Positions 1 to 11,449 of a stretch of 64,000 bases of DNA are shown here, one piece after another. The stretch spans positions 2,046,001 through 2,110,000 of the forward strand of contig JAULSU010000005.1 of the NCBI GenBank assembly GCA_030512335.1, read 5' to 3'. The DNA is from Immersiella caudata. Its lineage: Eukaryota > Ascomycota > Sordariomycetes > Sordariales > Lasiosphaeriaceae. The position numbers and the translations under genes are program-made. A model generated the notes under the pieces. The model searched no databases. It was not told the DNA's origin and was given only the letters and a program-made list of their open reading frames with translations. Position 1 is the stretch's first letter; each line of letters opens with the position of its first letter.

Positions 1-957
1 GGGTCGAGGTCGTGGTTGTGCTCCTCGCAGCGGATCTCGATGAACCACTTGGACGCCTCTCGCTTGCGACAAACCAGCTTGATGCGTGTTGGGCAGCCAA
101 GCTTGTGGGTGGGACGCTTACGTTTTCCCGTGCCGATGTTTTTGCATGTTCCGCCGCGATCACACATCAGGTCAACGCGTACGACTTCCGTCTGTGGCGT
201 GTACTTGCCGCCCGGTGTCTTTTGCTTCGCGCATCCAGACTGCACAAGACAGTAGCCCTGGGCGATGGCGTACTCTTGCACGGTGTTGTGGGCCTCCTCG
301 CGGGTGTCGTAGGGACCCAGCTTCAAGGTCGGACGAACCTTGGGCAATTGGAGCGGGGTGATCGCCTGGACGAGCGGCGCCATATGCGGCTCTCCATCGT
401 CGCCCTCCGTAGCGGTGGCGTTGTTCGCATCCGTGCTGCCCTCCTCATTGCCGTCCTCCTCCGACTCCATGTCATAGTCCTGCCCGTCTATCTGCATCGA
501 CTCGTCCTGGGACTGGGCGGTCTGCCCATGCTGGTCCTGGTCATTCTGGGTCTGTTGCGGTGTCTGCGGCAAATACTGGGGATGCTGCTGTTGCTGCTGG
601 TTCTGGCGCGACTGTTGGAGCACCTGATGAGCTTGGAGCGCGTCGAGCTGGTAGGCAATGTGCGGGGGGTGGATGGGATCGCCAGCTGTGTGGTACGACG
701 GCTGCGGCGTCTGCTCTTGCGACTGTTGCTGCTGTTGATGCTGGTTCTGGTAAGTCGAAGGCGAGGCCCGTACTTGGGGAACCTGTGGCGGGTGGATGGG
801 TGTCTCGACGCGACGAGCGGAGCGGTTTTGGCCTTGCGACGGCAGCTGTGCCGGCACCTGGTCAATGGAAGTTAGCAACGATGGCTCGATCGCGGTCATC
901 AATCAGGCATCGCACAAACTGCGTCGGCTGGAACGACTGATTCATGTAAGCGCTCAT
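1..957 (-). CDS. FAR1-type DNA-binding domain protein, Q-rich N-terminus (C-terminal part beyond left edge)
   Basis: The frame is open from 857 to the left edge. A short 5' exon (957-916, beginning MSAYMNQSFQPTQF) joins exon 2 at 857 in phase across a 58-nt GT-AG intron (915-858) with a GCTAAC branch site. Exon 2 starts with a Gln/Pro/His-rich low-complexity segment, then an acidic stretch (MESEEDGNEEG), then a globular region with Cys spaced as C..C..C..C and a final CEEHNHD. The last motif is the C...HxH end of a FAR1/WRKY-GCM1-type zinc-binding fold. An unspliced ATG at 899 is also possible, but the exon-1 model gives the more natural N-terminus. Family members are nuclear DNA-binding proteins; some derive from MULE transposases, and whether a transposase domain follows cannot be seen here. 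Confidence 0.75.
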
Positions 958-1474
958 CTTGAAGGAGAACGCTTGGCGATGGGTAATGCCCCGAAAGTGG
1001 GTTTTCGTCAAGACTCTTGTTGTAGGGCTTCTGCCCAAAACGACAGCTCCGAGGGGATGAAGCCGCTGTGATGACTAGCGCGGTAGAACATCGAAGGTCT
1101 GTGGATAGGCGGTTTGTCCTGCTGGAGTCCGTGCGCCTGACCAACCGGATGTGCACGGACTGTAAAATGATCTGTGCGGGCGACATGTTCTGCCCAGTGA
1201 TCCTTGCCATCCACAGATAACGCGATGCCTGCTGTTTTTTGCGACAGCTGAATAACAACCATAAAGCAGCAACGCCAGTCAGAACAACGACAGATGAAAG
1301 GCATCAAACCTGTGCCTCGCCCTTCAATCCCTACGTGCCCCCATGGATTCCAATTGTATGACCAGAGATGTAGGATTCTTTGACAATCCCAGAGTGCGAT
1401 CAATGCCAGCAAACACGGCGCGTGCCTCCCAAGCCGGGCTCTGTCAGATCCACAACGACCCATGGAGCGACAAT
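958..1474. other. Intergenic, no supported gene
   Basis: This lies between the 5' end of the FAR1-type gene and the 3' end of the P450 pseudogene. A minus-strand frame (1463-1008) is open but matches no family I recognise and has no splice context. No tRNA, repeat or clear promoter element was seen. Confidence 0.4.
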
Positions 1475-3282
1475 CTACAGCGGCCGCAACTTAACATGAC
1501 GCATTTTAGGGCAGCGGAATATTGCCTCCTTTGTATCGAAGCTGGTGAGCTCCTCTGGCAATGGCCGGAACTCAAAGTTCAAGATCAAATGGGCCAATCG
1601 TTTGCCTGCATCGGTCGGAGATCAACCAAGGAACGCAGCTCTCAGCGTGCAACGAAAGGGAACCTATCAAAGCACCCTCTAGGAGCACTTTCAAATTCAA
1701 GAGAAGGCAACGAGTAAGCGTCAAGCACCTCCTTTCCGTCAGGCCCTAGTCAGCCATCGGCGCGGCTCGTGCAGATCAATATTCTGTCCCCATTCGCCGT
1801 CAAAGCGCCACGCGTCCGTTTCGCCTGTGCAGCCTGGCTGGAGCTGCTTTGTCGGCTCTCGGGTATCTCTAGGGGAGAGTACATCACTCGCAAGTTGAGA
1901 AGGACGTCAGCCCCTCTGGGGACCTGGCACCCCAAAATCTCGGTGTCGACCAGCGCTCGCCGCGCAGCAATGCCCGTCGTCCCTGACGCCCGAAACAGCT
2001 CCTCCACTGTTGCATCAAGATGAGGGATATCAGCGTCGACGATCTTGTTAGCGGCATCCGGAGCTCGGGTCGGAAACTCGGCCTGGAGTGCCCGACGAAG
2101 AGTGGGCTAGGACTCTTGGTACCTAGGCATCAGTTTCACAAACTAGCAGAGCGTGTTAGATTTTGACTCGTGACCCTAGTGGGCCGTCAACGGAGAACAG
2201 GGCTACAAACCCCAATTCGACCAGACAACCTACCACGAGGAACAGAAGCAAGAGCTCTTGCAGCATGGCAGGATCCCGCGAAGGATCAGGACCCAGCAGA
2301 CCCTTCTTCTTGGCCGTCACGATTTCGCGTCGGAACACGAGATCTATGGCACAAGTGCCAAGCTCCTCGCCATCGACGTTCTACCCAAGCCCCCACTCCG
2401 CTGGAATCGCTCGCAGGCCTCCGCCATCAGTCGCCTGATCTCCGCGTCTCTCAGCTTCGTGAAGCGGCGATATCGTGGGCTAATACTCATGAAAAAGAAT
2501 GTTATGGCTGGGAACGGAGTTTCAATCGGATTGCCCTTATCGATTGCGTTGTTTGCATATTCGACGCTTTCTCCGATGACCGTCGCCGATTGCAGTCTCC
2601 TGATCTGCTCTGGAGTCGTTTCGCGGGCCTCTGAAGCTGGCAGGAACTTTTCGATCTCGTTGCGCACCACGCCGAGCTTAGAGCCCAAAATGGCGACCCA
2701 TATAGCGTCTAAAGCGGCAGAGCGGAAGTCTCCGAATGGCATCGAACGGCGTCGCTCTGTGGCGGGCGACCTTACGTCTCCAGAGCTCCGTGAGGTCGGC
2801 GGCGGCGAGGTGGATATTGGGCGCGACGACCCGGCGCAAGAAGTCGGCATTCACGACGTCTAACCAGAGCCTCTGCTAGGCCCTCAAGCCAGGCGTCTTG
2901 TGCTGAGCGATGGTTGAGTGAGGAAAGGGCTACTGGAAAAGGTTAACAGTCAAGGGAGAGCGGTCGAACTCGTGGTTCCGCCGGACGAGGATATCTTAAT
3001 TTACCGCGCATCATCCACTACGGCTAGTGGAGGCACCAGAGACGTGTGGAGAAGCTGGCAGATGGGAGAGCCAAGTCTCCGGGCCACGGAAAACATGGCC
3101 ATGGACGGCTCTCCCGTTTCTTGCGCCTTCCGCTTGATTTCCGGGAGACCGCCGAGGATGCTCTTAACCGCATGGGGTTGGTATGGAATCCCAGGAAACG
3201 ACTTTGGGAAGATGAGTTGGTAAAGACAATGAACCAAGGAAAGGAGAGCGAAGGCACCTGCGGCGTAGTTTGTTGACGCCAT
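1475..3282 (-). pseudogene. Full-length but heavily mutated cytochrome P450
   Basis: Homology runs over the whole P450 length, but the frame changes repeatedly. The N-terminal membrane anchor starts at ATG 3282 (MASTNYAAGAFALLSLVHCL), followed by SFPGIPYQPHAVKSILG. Next come DILVRRNHEFDRSPL (about 2988) and DFRSAALDAIWVAILGSK (about 2725). An intron-like gap around 2230-2170 precedes the I-helix region, and the ExxR motif EELFR is near 2005. The haem loop is decayed to FESAPRGCFD (about 1675; consensus FxxGxRxCxG, both Gly lost). The C-terminus KMRHVKLRPL ends at TAG 1477-1475. In-frame TAG codons lie at 2932-2930, 2878-2876, 2145-2143 and 2109-2107, and at least four frameshifts are needed. 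The gene cannot make an active monooxygenase. The substrate is unknown. Confidence 0.85.
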
Positions 3283-4079
3283 GGTGGACAAGGAGGCTTG
3301 CGTTCCCAAGGGCTAGAAAGAGCGAGGATCCAGGGAGATAGGGAAGACAACAGGCACCGAGGCAAACACTATAAGTGAGATTTTCGGGCACCGTCAAAAC
3401 CATATCGATAAACCAAAGCATCGCGCAGAACCAAGGTGGGCTGCATTTCTCACGCAGCCCAGTGGCACCATCTAAAGCAGGCGGCTGACAGATTGGTCTT
3501 TGACCCGCGGTTAACAAGCCACAATGATCCTTCGCCGCATGCAAGCAGCACCAACTCAGTGGCACCAGCAGCAGTTCAGCACAGGCTTGATACCGGTTGA
3601 AGCTGTCCCATCCCTTGGTCAAACTGCACAATGGAATAGGAGGCTTCGCTTGCTTTTTCAATGCTCGGGGCGGAGTTTGGGACTTGACTTCGAGTTCGGT
3701 TGACGGGCCGAGCCGTGCTGTCAGAGTCACATCAAGCGATTCAATGTTTAAGAATCCCAGTTCAACCTACAGATCCTGGCGCTCCAAGGAGTGCGGCATC
3801 CTTCGTTGGCGTCGAGAGTTTTAGAGTCTAGCGTGGGGGCCACCCACAAGACGACAAATCGGGCACTCCAGCTTCCAGTGTTGGTTACCAACGACAGCTT
3901 GACGCCGACACACACCAGTTTCAAAAACGCTAGACGTACACAGTGTTCGCTCCGTTGAAGGAGCGCACGACTAGCTTGAAAAGACACAAGGCTCTGAGAA
4001 CGCGGTCATCAGTTTAGGGGTCGACACGGAGGTCCTGGATATTGCCAACCCCTTTTCCCAACGCACCACCAGGTCGAAC
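3283..4079. other. Intergenic, no supported gene
   Basis: This is the region upstream of the P450 pseudogene and downstream of the carboxylesterase. Several frames of 75-190 codons occur on both strands, but none shows family motifs or splice structure. I see no RNA gene or repeat. Confidence 0.4.
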
Positions 4080-5675
4080 TCAACTCGGGCTAGGATTCCA
4101 TTTTGTCCCCTTCACACAAGCATCGTCCACCTCTGCCGCGCTCACCTGTCTCTGCACTGTATTCCCAGCTCCAAACCTCAACAAATTCCTCCCGCCTCCA
4201 TCGTCATGCGCTGGCCACCCTCGATTCCTCAGCCCGTCCTCCGGATCCTGCATAAATGCCAGCACATGGTCCTGCAGGGTCTCGGCCACTTTCCTCTCGA
4301 AGCTCGTCACACTGTCTACCATGACTTTCACTCTTCCCGGTGTGGGCACCTGATACGTCCCAAATATCGGAGGGATGTCCGCTGCGTGATACGCGCCCAT
4401 CCAGCCCAGTGGCGTAATGCTCGAGAAGTTCCCCGCGTATTCATACCGATACGTCGTCAACTTGCGCTTACCGCGGAGAACCGTGGTATTACTCGCGAGA
4501 CAGACAAATATCGACACCGTCCCTGAGTCCACGGTAGGCTGATAAGGTCCATCGGTAATGTTCGTCAGCGGGTATCTTGATAACGTCGCCACCTCATTGC
4601 TCGTCGTCGAGACCAAGGCTGGAATGGAAGGCAGCTTCCCTTCCAGATCGCGCGTCGTATAGTTGAAGAAGACAATCTTCTCGTCTGGCGCCGGCTTGAA
4701 CGTCATTGTCGGCCTCGTAGCGTTATCCTTGTACTGCCCGATGAAGTTCTGAATCAGCGACATGGGCACCTGGCGCATGCACTCCAGTTCGCTCTGCGAG
4801 TCCGTTGGGAAGTCACATCCCAGATTCTTCGCCACAAACGTAAAGTTGCTGTGCTTGGGGTCCGCCGCCGAGATGTTCACCATTGCCGTGCCGGACATCA
4901 TGAACAAACTCGCCGCCAGGGGCTCCTCCGGAAACGCGTGCGCAACCATATCCACCGCAACACCACCAGCCGACTGGCCCCAGAGCATGATGCGCTCCGG
5001 GTCTCCGCCAAAGGACGCAATGTTTGCATAGACCCATTCCAGAGCCATGCGCGCATCGAGGATCCCGACGTTTTGCGTCTCCAGCCCAGCGGCCCAAGGA
5101 AACCCGCCGATATTCAGCCGATAGTTTGCCGTAACGACAATATGGCTCTTTGTGCGCTCCACCCACGGCGCCGGCTGCTGATACGGCACATCTACACCTC
5201 CGCCGACGAAATCACCCCCGGGTAAGAACAGCGCAACAGGCAGCTTCCTGTCCTCCGGCGCAGAAACACTGGCCTTTACCGGCGTCCAGATGGCGAGGTA
5301 CAGACAATCCTCTGAGCTCGCCTGCGCCATGGCGCCCGCGGTGAAGGACTGTCCATACAGCCGAATCGCAAAGTCGGTGATATTAGTCGTCCACACGGTG
5401 AGATTCTTGGACATGTACTGTGGACAGGATGGAGGGAACCGGTAGGCGAAGGAATGGCGCGCGGAGGGCGTCACGGCAACGGGCGGAAGCCATCTGCGTC
5501 TTCCCAGCGGTGGCTGCGCGTACGGGATGCTGCGGAACTGGCGGACATTGGGGAAGAGAGACTCGTCGATGAGGCCGGTGTAGGTGCCCGAGGTGGTTTT
5601 GATGGTGAGTTGGGGGTCGGTTGTGGCGGCGCCGACGACGGCGCTGAGGAGGAGGGGGAGGAGGAGGAGACGCAT
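4080..5675 (-). CDS. Secreted type-B carboxylesterase (cholinesterase-like)
   Basis: A 531-aa intronless protein starting at ATG 5675. Residues 1-17 form a signal peptide (MRLLLLPLLLSAVVGAA). Family marks are the disulphide motif SEDCLYLAIW (121-130), the oxyanion region LPGGDFVGGG (151-160; most relatives have HGG, so His is replaced by Pro), the nucleophile elbow GQSAGG with Ser235, the probable acid Glu361 in SNEVATL, and the catalytic His430 in GAYHAADIP. Many N-x-S/T sequons fit secretion. The length is normal for the family. It hydrolyses esters of unknown identity, probably outside the cell. It is transcribed in the same direction as the P450 pseudogene, so the pair may once have been co-expressed; that is inference. 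No lesions were seen. Confidence 0.9.
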   Translation of the reverse strand: MRLLLLPLLLSAVVGAATTDPQLTIKTTSGTYTGLIDESLFPNVRQFRSIPYAQPPLGRRRWLPPVAVTPSARHSFAYRFPPSCPQYMSKNLTVWTTNITDFAIRLYGQSFTAGAMAQASSEDCLYLAIWTPVKASVSAPEDRKLPVALFLPGGDFVGGGVDVPYQQPAPWVERTKSHIVVTANYRLNIGGFPWAAGLETQNVGILDARMALEWVYANIASFGGDPERIMLWGQSAGGVAVDMVAHAFPEEPLAASLFMMSGTAMVNISAADPKHSNFTFVAKNLGCDFPTDSQSELECMRQVPMSLIQNFIGQYKDNATRPTMTFKPAPDEKIVFFNYTTRDLEGKLPSIPALVSTTSNEVATLSRYPLTNITDGPYQPTVDSGTVSIFVCLASNTTVLRGKRKLTTYRYEYAGNFSSITPLGWMGAYHAADIPPIFGTYQVPTPGRVKVMVDSVTSFERKVAETLQDHVLAFMQDPEDGLRNRGWPAHDDGGGRNLLRFGAGNTVQRQVSAAEVDDACVKGTKWNPSPS

Positions 5676-6998
5676 TGTTGCGGTTGGAGGGTTTAGGGGT
5701 GCCAGCGACGCCGAGCATCATTGCCGCGGAGGCAGCAACAGGTCTTATTATCGCCGTGACAACCATGGCTTACAGCTTACGGCCATATTACATGCCTCTT
5801 CGGGCCCCAGCCCACCAGCAACCCCCCATCGTGCACGGCAAACCAAGAAGAGAAGGTGCCTATGCTACAGGAGAAAAAAAAAGCTTCGCCGCTGTGGGAT
5901 GCCGTGCCCAGCGACATCACGCGCAGCTCACTTCGTCGGTTCCCGGCTGCATGGAATGGCTGGCGAGATGCGGGCAGAGTCGCCATTGGGCGTCCCGCAA
6001 CACGGTATTCGAGAGCGGTGCAGCTGAGGTTGGATTGCTGGTAAGTTTAAACTGCGCTGCAATGCTTGTGCCGCCGATCGGCTCCTGTTCCGGCTAATGT
6101 GCGACTGAGCAATACGTCGGATGGGAGGAAGGATCCTGGTCGGGGTCGAGACCGAGGGGGGCTTATTTGGGATGGGGGGGTTAGGTTAATGGGGTTTTTA
6201 TATATGGAGGTGGACCGGGTATTGGTCTCCGGAGGGGGATCATGGGTTGGTGGCTGGGATGGAGGTGAGTGATGATCTCTTGTGTGACGTTCTGGGGCTA
6301 GGATGGTGGTGATACTGTGAGCTGCTGTTTTTGGATGAGGAAAACTGTGCGGGGGTGGTTTGATGGCTGATGGGTGTCAAAACTGGATTTCTCGGAACGC
6401 GGCAGACGGAATGTGGAGGGGATGCAACCCTTCTGTGCTGTTACTGCTTGGCCGTTGCGATGGCACGGCGGCAGTGGCTGTCATTGGCTAGGTAATCAGG
6501 AGTCTAGAAGCGAGCAGCCGAGCACCTGGCAGAGGAGCGGAAGGGAAGGGAAGGTATTCGCAAGAAAGCCATCAGCAGAGACACACACGGACTAGACACC
6601 GCTTGTCAACGCTCGGGAGTAAGGCGTCGTCACCCATAATTACTTGGGTAAAGACACCGCGGAGGGCCGGCATGTTCAGGAGGACGAAGGATTCTGTGAA
6701 TTCTTGCCTCCATCGGCAACGAGCTGCGGGAGGTACTTGAGGTCTCTATGTGATCTCAGCGTGACCTAACACGCTTGTCCTTCGGGGCTCCTTTTTCAGA
6801 CCCGAATCTCCCTCCGCCATCCAGTTCCCGCAACCCCGTTACACCGAGACCCATGGAGTCTATTGCTGCGTAATTCGGCGGACAGGTATAGGTTCAATCC
6901 GAGGCAAGATATCGCTCAATCTCGCAGTGTCGCCAACGATCGATTTGACACGGAGCGCCCTTGGGGGCTGCAACTGGGTGGCCGACTAGCCTTTAGAA
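5676..6998. other. Intergenic region holding one copy of a direct repeat
   Basis: This is the promoter side of the carboxylesterase and the 3' side of the E2 fusion gene. It contains short G-rich tracts (about 6160-6260). From about 6630 to 6850 it holds a sequence homologous to 9040-9260. No protein-coding gene is supported. Confidence 0.5.
6630..6850 (+). repeat. Direct repeat copy A flanking the E2-fusion gene
   Basis: Blocks such as GGTAAAGACACCGCGGAGGG and CCTTCGGGGCTCC recur in the same order and orientation at 9040-9260, with many substitutions. The unit may be a fragment of a degenerate gene, because copy B keeps an open minus-strand frame (9279-8896) containing GHVGITLGLGCFLQLATNT. 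Its function is unknown. Confidence 0.6.
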
Positions 6999-8732
6999 TT
7001 AATGAGCATATTTCCTCGTCCACTCCCGGGCCGTCGCGTCAAATCGCACCCGGTCCGTCTTATACACGCGGGCAATCTCTGGTACAAGAGGCTCGTCGGG
7101 GTTTGGTTCGGGAAGAAACGAGCAGATTGAGAGCAGCACTTTGATATCAAATCAGCGAAAGAAAATCAGAGAGGCAAGAAATGGCCTTACACTTTGAAAC
7201 AGTAAGCGCTGGGCACCACTGGCTCCCTAGGATATCCAGGGATATGCTACCGTTCGAATCGATATTTGGGTGGTAAATTCTCGTCGTGAAGATTACCCTG
7301 GGGGGCTTCCACGGGTAGTTGGTGGGGAAATTCAAGGAGAGAAAGAACACGCCGCCGGCATATGGGGAATCAACCTGGAAAGGTGTTGGTTTTAGCGAGA
7401 CGGCGATCTTTAAGATGAAATTCAAGTGGAGAGCAGGTTCTTACCGGGCCCATGATAGTTGCTTGCCAGTGATACTAGCAATACTTGTTAGCCTTTGGTA
7501 ACCCCCATTGAACGTGTTCGCAAGGAAGGAGATGGCTCACCAGATCGTCGCCGTGCTCGGTGGGCATTGGGCCGGCCGCAGCGGACGATGGGGGGTCCCG
7601 GCCGATATCAGCTAGTTCCTTTCGAAGTCTCTTCAGTGAACCACCACCCCGTTCGTCAGATGTTTGTGGAATGAGCCCGTAATTTCTCAGCCACACCTCA
7701 TCGCTCAGATGGGGAAACTCAGGGTCCTTGAGCATGGGCACGTAGGGATATATTTGAGTTGTTGCTTGTTCGGTGACGGTCGTGGCTGAGCTCATTGCAG
7801 AAGGTGATGCCAGATTCCAGAATCGGCGGAGTTCGGGCTCGTGTAACGGCAGCTTGATGACAGCGATGGTGGATATCTGAGCCAAGCTGATGCCGGACAA
7901 GACAGACCAGGCGCGGGACCTAGTTGTCAGAATGGTGCTCGTGGCGTCCATCTCCAAGTGTTGGACTCTGGTGTACACGCGGGATTCGGACAGGATTTCG
8001 TCAAATCCTTGCGGCGTACCGTTGTCTGCATCTGGGTTCGCACGACCACTCCTCGGTGGGACAAGAGGGCTAGGAGGGCGGCTGCTCTGGCCCTCGTCGG
8101 AAAGGCTCAGTTCTCGGAGCTCAATATCGTCGGGAGAGAGCTCTAGCTGCTGCAGACGTGATGCCAAGTCGGAATCTCGCTCGAGTTGGTGGTCGATATG
8201 CTCTTGCAGCGACGATGCACCCTGGTGAGCCTCGGCCACGGATTCGCTAGAAAGCGAAACAACGGTCAAAAATGAATGCCTCCTCGCAGGGGGATCTGAC
8301 TGACCATTGCATGATCTGTAGCAGGAGGCTCAAAGATGTTTTGTGCTGTTGCAGCTGGCCAACCAGCCGAACAGCGGCCGACTGCTGCCATGACCAGGTG
8401 ACACGGCTTCGCAGACGCGAGAGGCGGCCCTCCGATGCCAGAGCGGACACGGATGTAACGAGTGTCTCCAATTCGGAAAAGACAAGAACCGTCTGAGTGA
8501 GGACGGTGACAACATTCTCGACTTGGATGAGAGCTGCGCGCTCCGTGTCCACGCGGCGCGACCGATTGACGAAGCTCTGAAGTGCGCCGATAACAACTTG
8601 AATGTGCGTCACTTCGGAGAGAATGGCCTTGACCGACTCGGGCGCGTCCTTGACCTGGCCGATCAGGCCCGCGACCTTTGCCGCCGCAGCCAAGATTCCA
8701 GCGACAGAGGCCGTTACGCTCAGGGGATCCAT
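6999..8732 (-). CDS. HeLo-like/STAND N-terminal domain fused to UBC4-like E2 domain with Cys-to-Ser active site
   Basis: Five exons (8732-8305, 8246-7541, 7474-7445, 7374-7191, 7138-6999) with four GT-AG introns of 58, 66, 70 and 52 nt, all in phase, give 495 aa. Residues 1-140 start MDPLSVTASVAGILAAAA, a helical pattern typical of fungal HeLo-like/STAND N-terminal domains. A linker with the motif TRSRAWSVLSGISLAQIS follows; this is common in fungal STAND/ankyrin proteins. The last ~150 residues are a complete E2 fold: SLKRLRKELADIGRDPPSS, then HWQATIMGP, FTTRIYHPN and the C-terminal helix ending EWTRKYA. The HPN motif is intact, but the catalytic site ICLDIL reads ISLDIL (TCC for TGC), and QWSPAL reads QWCPAL. 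Without the Cys it should not form a ubiquitin thioester, so a regulatory pseudo-E2 role is likely. No frameshift is present, arguing that the protein is expressed. Confidence 0.85.
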
Positions 8733-9039
8733 CAATTGCCCGCTGATACCATAGGTACCTAGGTAAGGTTCGTGGTGGCAAATTGAGAGAGCTGAGTGGG
8801 AGGAGGGGGAGCCCCGCTCTGTGTGCGGCTGAGCTGAGTACCGCCACACCGAACTGAACATTTTTCGCAGTACGTACTCAGCTCATGTTTTCTCATCAAA
8901 GGGTCAAGCTAGTTTTTCTGTTTTCCATACGTTTTCGGGTCCATGGCCGGAAAGCAGAAGCCATGCAGGTGATGTGCGCACAAGAGCCATCGCGGACATG
9001 CATACAGGTGGATGAGGCACCACAAGCGGAGCACTCGTC

Positions 9040-9260
9040 GCCGCTTACTTGGAATGAGATGTTGGTGGCTATTTGGGTAAAGACATCGCGGACGGTTGGC
9101 ACGTTTAGGGAGGCAATGAGTGCTCCGAAAAAAAAATCGTTTGTATTGGTAGCAAGCTGCAGGAAGCACCCGAGACCCAATGTAATCCCAACGTGACCCA
9201 ACATGCTCGTCCCTCGGGGCTCCTTCAGACCAGAGTCCTCCTCCATGCCCCTCACGGAAC
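9040..9260 (+). repeat. Direct repeat copy B flanking the E2-fusion gene
   Basis: The partner of 6630-6850 in the same orientation, about 2.4 kb away and on the other side of the E2-fusion gene. The best-matching blocks are around the sequences GGGTAAAGACATCGCGGACG and CTCGGGGCTCCTTCAGACC. Confidence 0.6.
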
Positions 9261-11449
9261 CCGCTACCTCCGAAGCCAAAGCCTTCGGGGTTGACCGCTA
9301 GGCGAGCTCGACGGGGCGGCGTGGGTCAAACTCGGGGCAAGACGAAGTTCAACCTCGCCAACCCTTCCTTGGCCCGCTTCTCGTGGGCTGATTTCGAGGC
9401 CACGACGTTTGGCGTTCCGTCCGAGATTCCGACGAGCTTGTTTCCAAGCTCGAAAGGCTCGGCGAGATAACTGGAGATTCGGCGGCCGGCGAGGGAGTCG
9501 GGATCGAGGGGGTAGCACGCAGCGAGTTCGGCTGTGAACGACGGAGTGCCCGTAAGGCTGGTGGCCGATCCTGCGTGTTAGCATGGCGGGAAGCTGAAGG
9601 ACGGTTCTCGGTCGTTCCGTACCCCGAGTAAGAAAAGTTGCTGGCCGAAGACATCGGTAAGGACTGCCAATGTCGGCAGATTCAAGATTGCCAGCCCGTT
9701 GGCGAAAGGTGGAAAGCAGGATGCTTGATAGTTGGCGAGTTTGGTGGGTCTGCGGGTGCCGGAAATCTCAGGATGGGCAATCCTTCTCCCGTCGCCCATT
9801 TATAGGGATTTGGAAGAACCGGAAATGCCGCTGCACCAGAAGAGTTCGGGGCCTTCTTGCCCCTCTCAAACCCTCGTCCATTTCCAAGATCGGGTTGCCG
9901 CAACTCCAAGTTCGTCCGTACACGCCCCCCTCTTCCTCCACGGGCCGCGTCGTATGCCAATCGAGCGGCATGTTCATCGCGAATCGTGGTACGCACATCG
10001 AATATGGGGTGGATCCAGCGGCATCCTAGCATGCTCTCTGCAAGGCAGCCAACGGGTTGGCCAACGCTTCAAGCGCCAACATCCACCCTGCGCAAAATCC
10101 TAATGTCGAACGCGGCTGTCGCTTTCCGGGAGGGTCTCCTCAAGCCACCGGGCTTCGGGAGGTGCGGGGCATGACCGGCGCGGCCCAATGGCGGTTCATC
10201 GGTCTCGTCCCTCCAAAAAGGGGTTGCATCCACCCTCGGTGAGCGGTGTTGTCAGAAGCAGCTAGGCCTAATTTGCGGCGAAGGGAGATAACAACTGTGG
10301 CTAAGAGATACCGTCTGGCGGGTTTTGTCGCGGCAAAGGCGGCTTTCCCAATCGAAACAGGACTCTAGTGGTCGCGATGTGTTGGAAGTGCATGTTCAAG
10401 CCTCCACCACACTCTCCGCCAAGAAGATCCTGGCTATCGAACGGTCTCGAACTTCGATTGTGCGTCCGATGCGGTCGGCGCCCGCCTATTATTCTTCCTT
10501 TCGGCGCAAGGCTCTCCAGCAATAGGGATAGGCTTGCTCTCGACTGGCTCGGCTAGGGCATCATTCGTCAGCGACATGCGCAAGGAGGTGAGAACCGTGC
10601 AGCATTTCACTCACCGGTCGTTCGGACGTCCGAGTGCGCAGTTGCGCAGCGGCAGGGCCGTAACAGGCATCCCCGCTCGGATCAGCGAGATGGCCGAGGC
10701 ACCGTTGAAACCCGACCAACCGAACCAGAGCAATGCTGCCGAGAAAGAGAAGAAGGCTCGGTGTGACGTGTGTATCGTATGATTTCGGCGGGGTTGGATT
10801 GCCTGACAGTTGCCTTGCCAGAAAAAAACGTGGTTCGCAAGCCTCTTCGATGCGATGTTGCCTGATGTTGCTCAGGCATCAATCGTAACCAGCCGAAGAT
10901 CAGCCGACTGGCACGTGTCGGTGCCAAGCCAATTCAGATGCGAGGTTTCGGGAATACATCCATGCCCTCATCGCTGGTCATTGCGCTTCAGGGCGAGCGC
11001 TGATTGCTGATGTCTGCAGCGTACGAGCAGCGTCGCCAGGGCGGCTGGCTAAGGCTGTTAAGCCGACTCGAGTTCGAAATTGGGTGTTGCGAAGACCGTC
11101 CCGATGCTTCTTCGCCATCGCTGCTGGTCGGCATGGTGGTTCTGGAGTTGAACGAAAAGTCAGGTCGAGGAAACTGAGTGGGAAAACGCAAAAACTCACT
11201 GTTCAACGAGACGAAGAATGAAGCGATTTGGGCGAAGACCTCAACATAACAACTCGTCGTGCCAAATGCGCTTCAAGCGGAAGGCGCGGAGGAATCAAGT
11301 TAAAGGGCCTCCAGGTTCCTGGAGAGGGCAGCACATGTGTGGGTTATTCATGACCGGAGGGAGTGAGCACTGGGTGCTCTGCTCATTTATAGGTTGTAGG
11401 CCACACTTTGAGCCCTGTGGGGCTCACCGAAATCGATGTTGGTGTGCGA

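Noticed and set aside
12..875. 287-codon plus-strand open frame at the left edge
   Set aside because: It lies antisense to the FAR1-type gene, is Leu/Arg/Val-rich as expected opposite Gln-rich codons, and starts with GTG.
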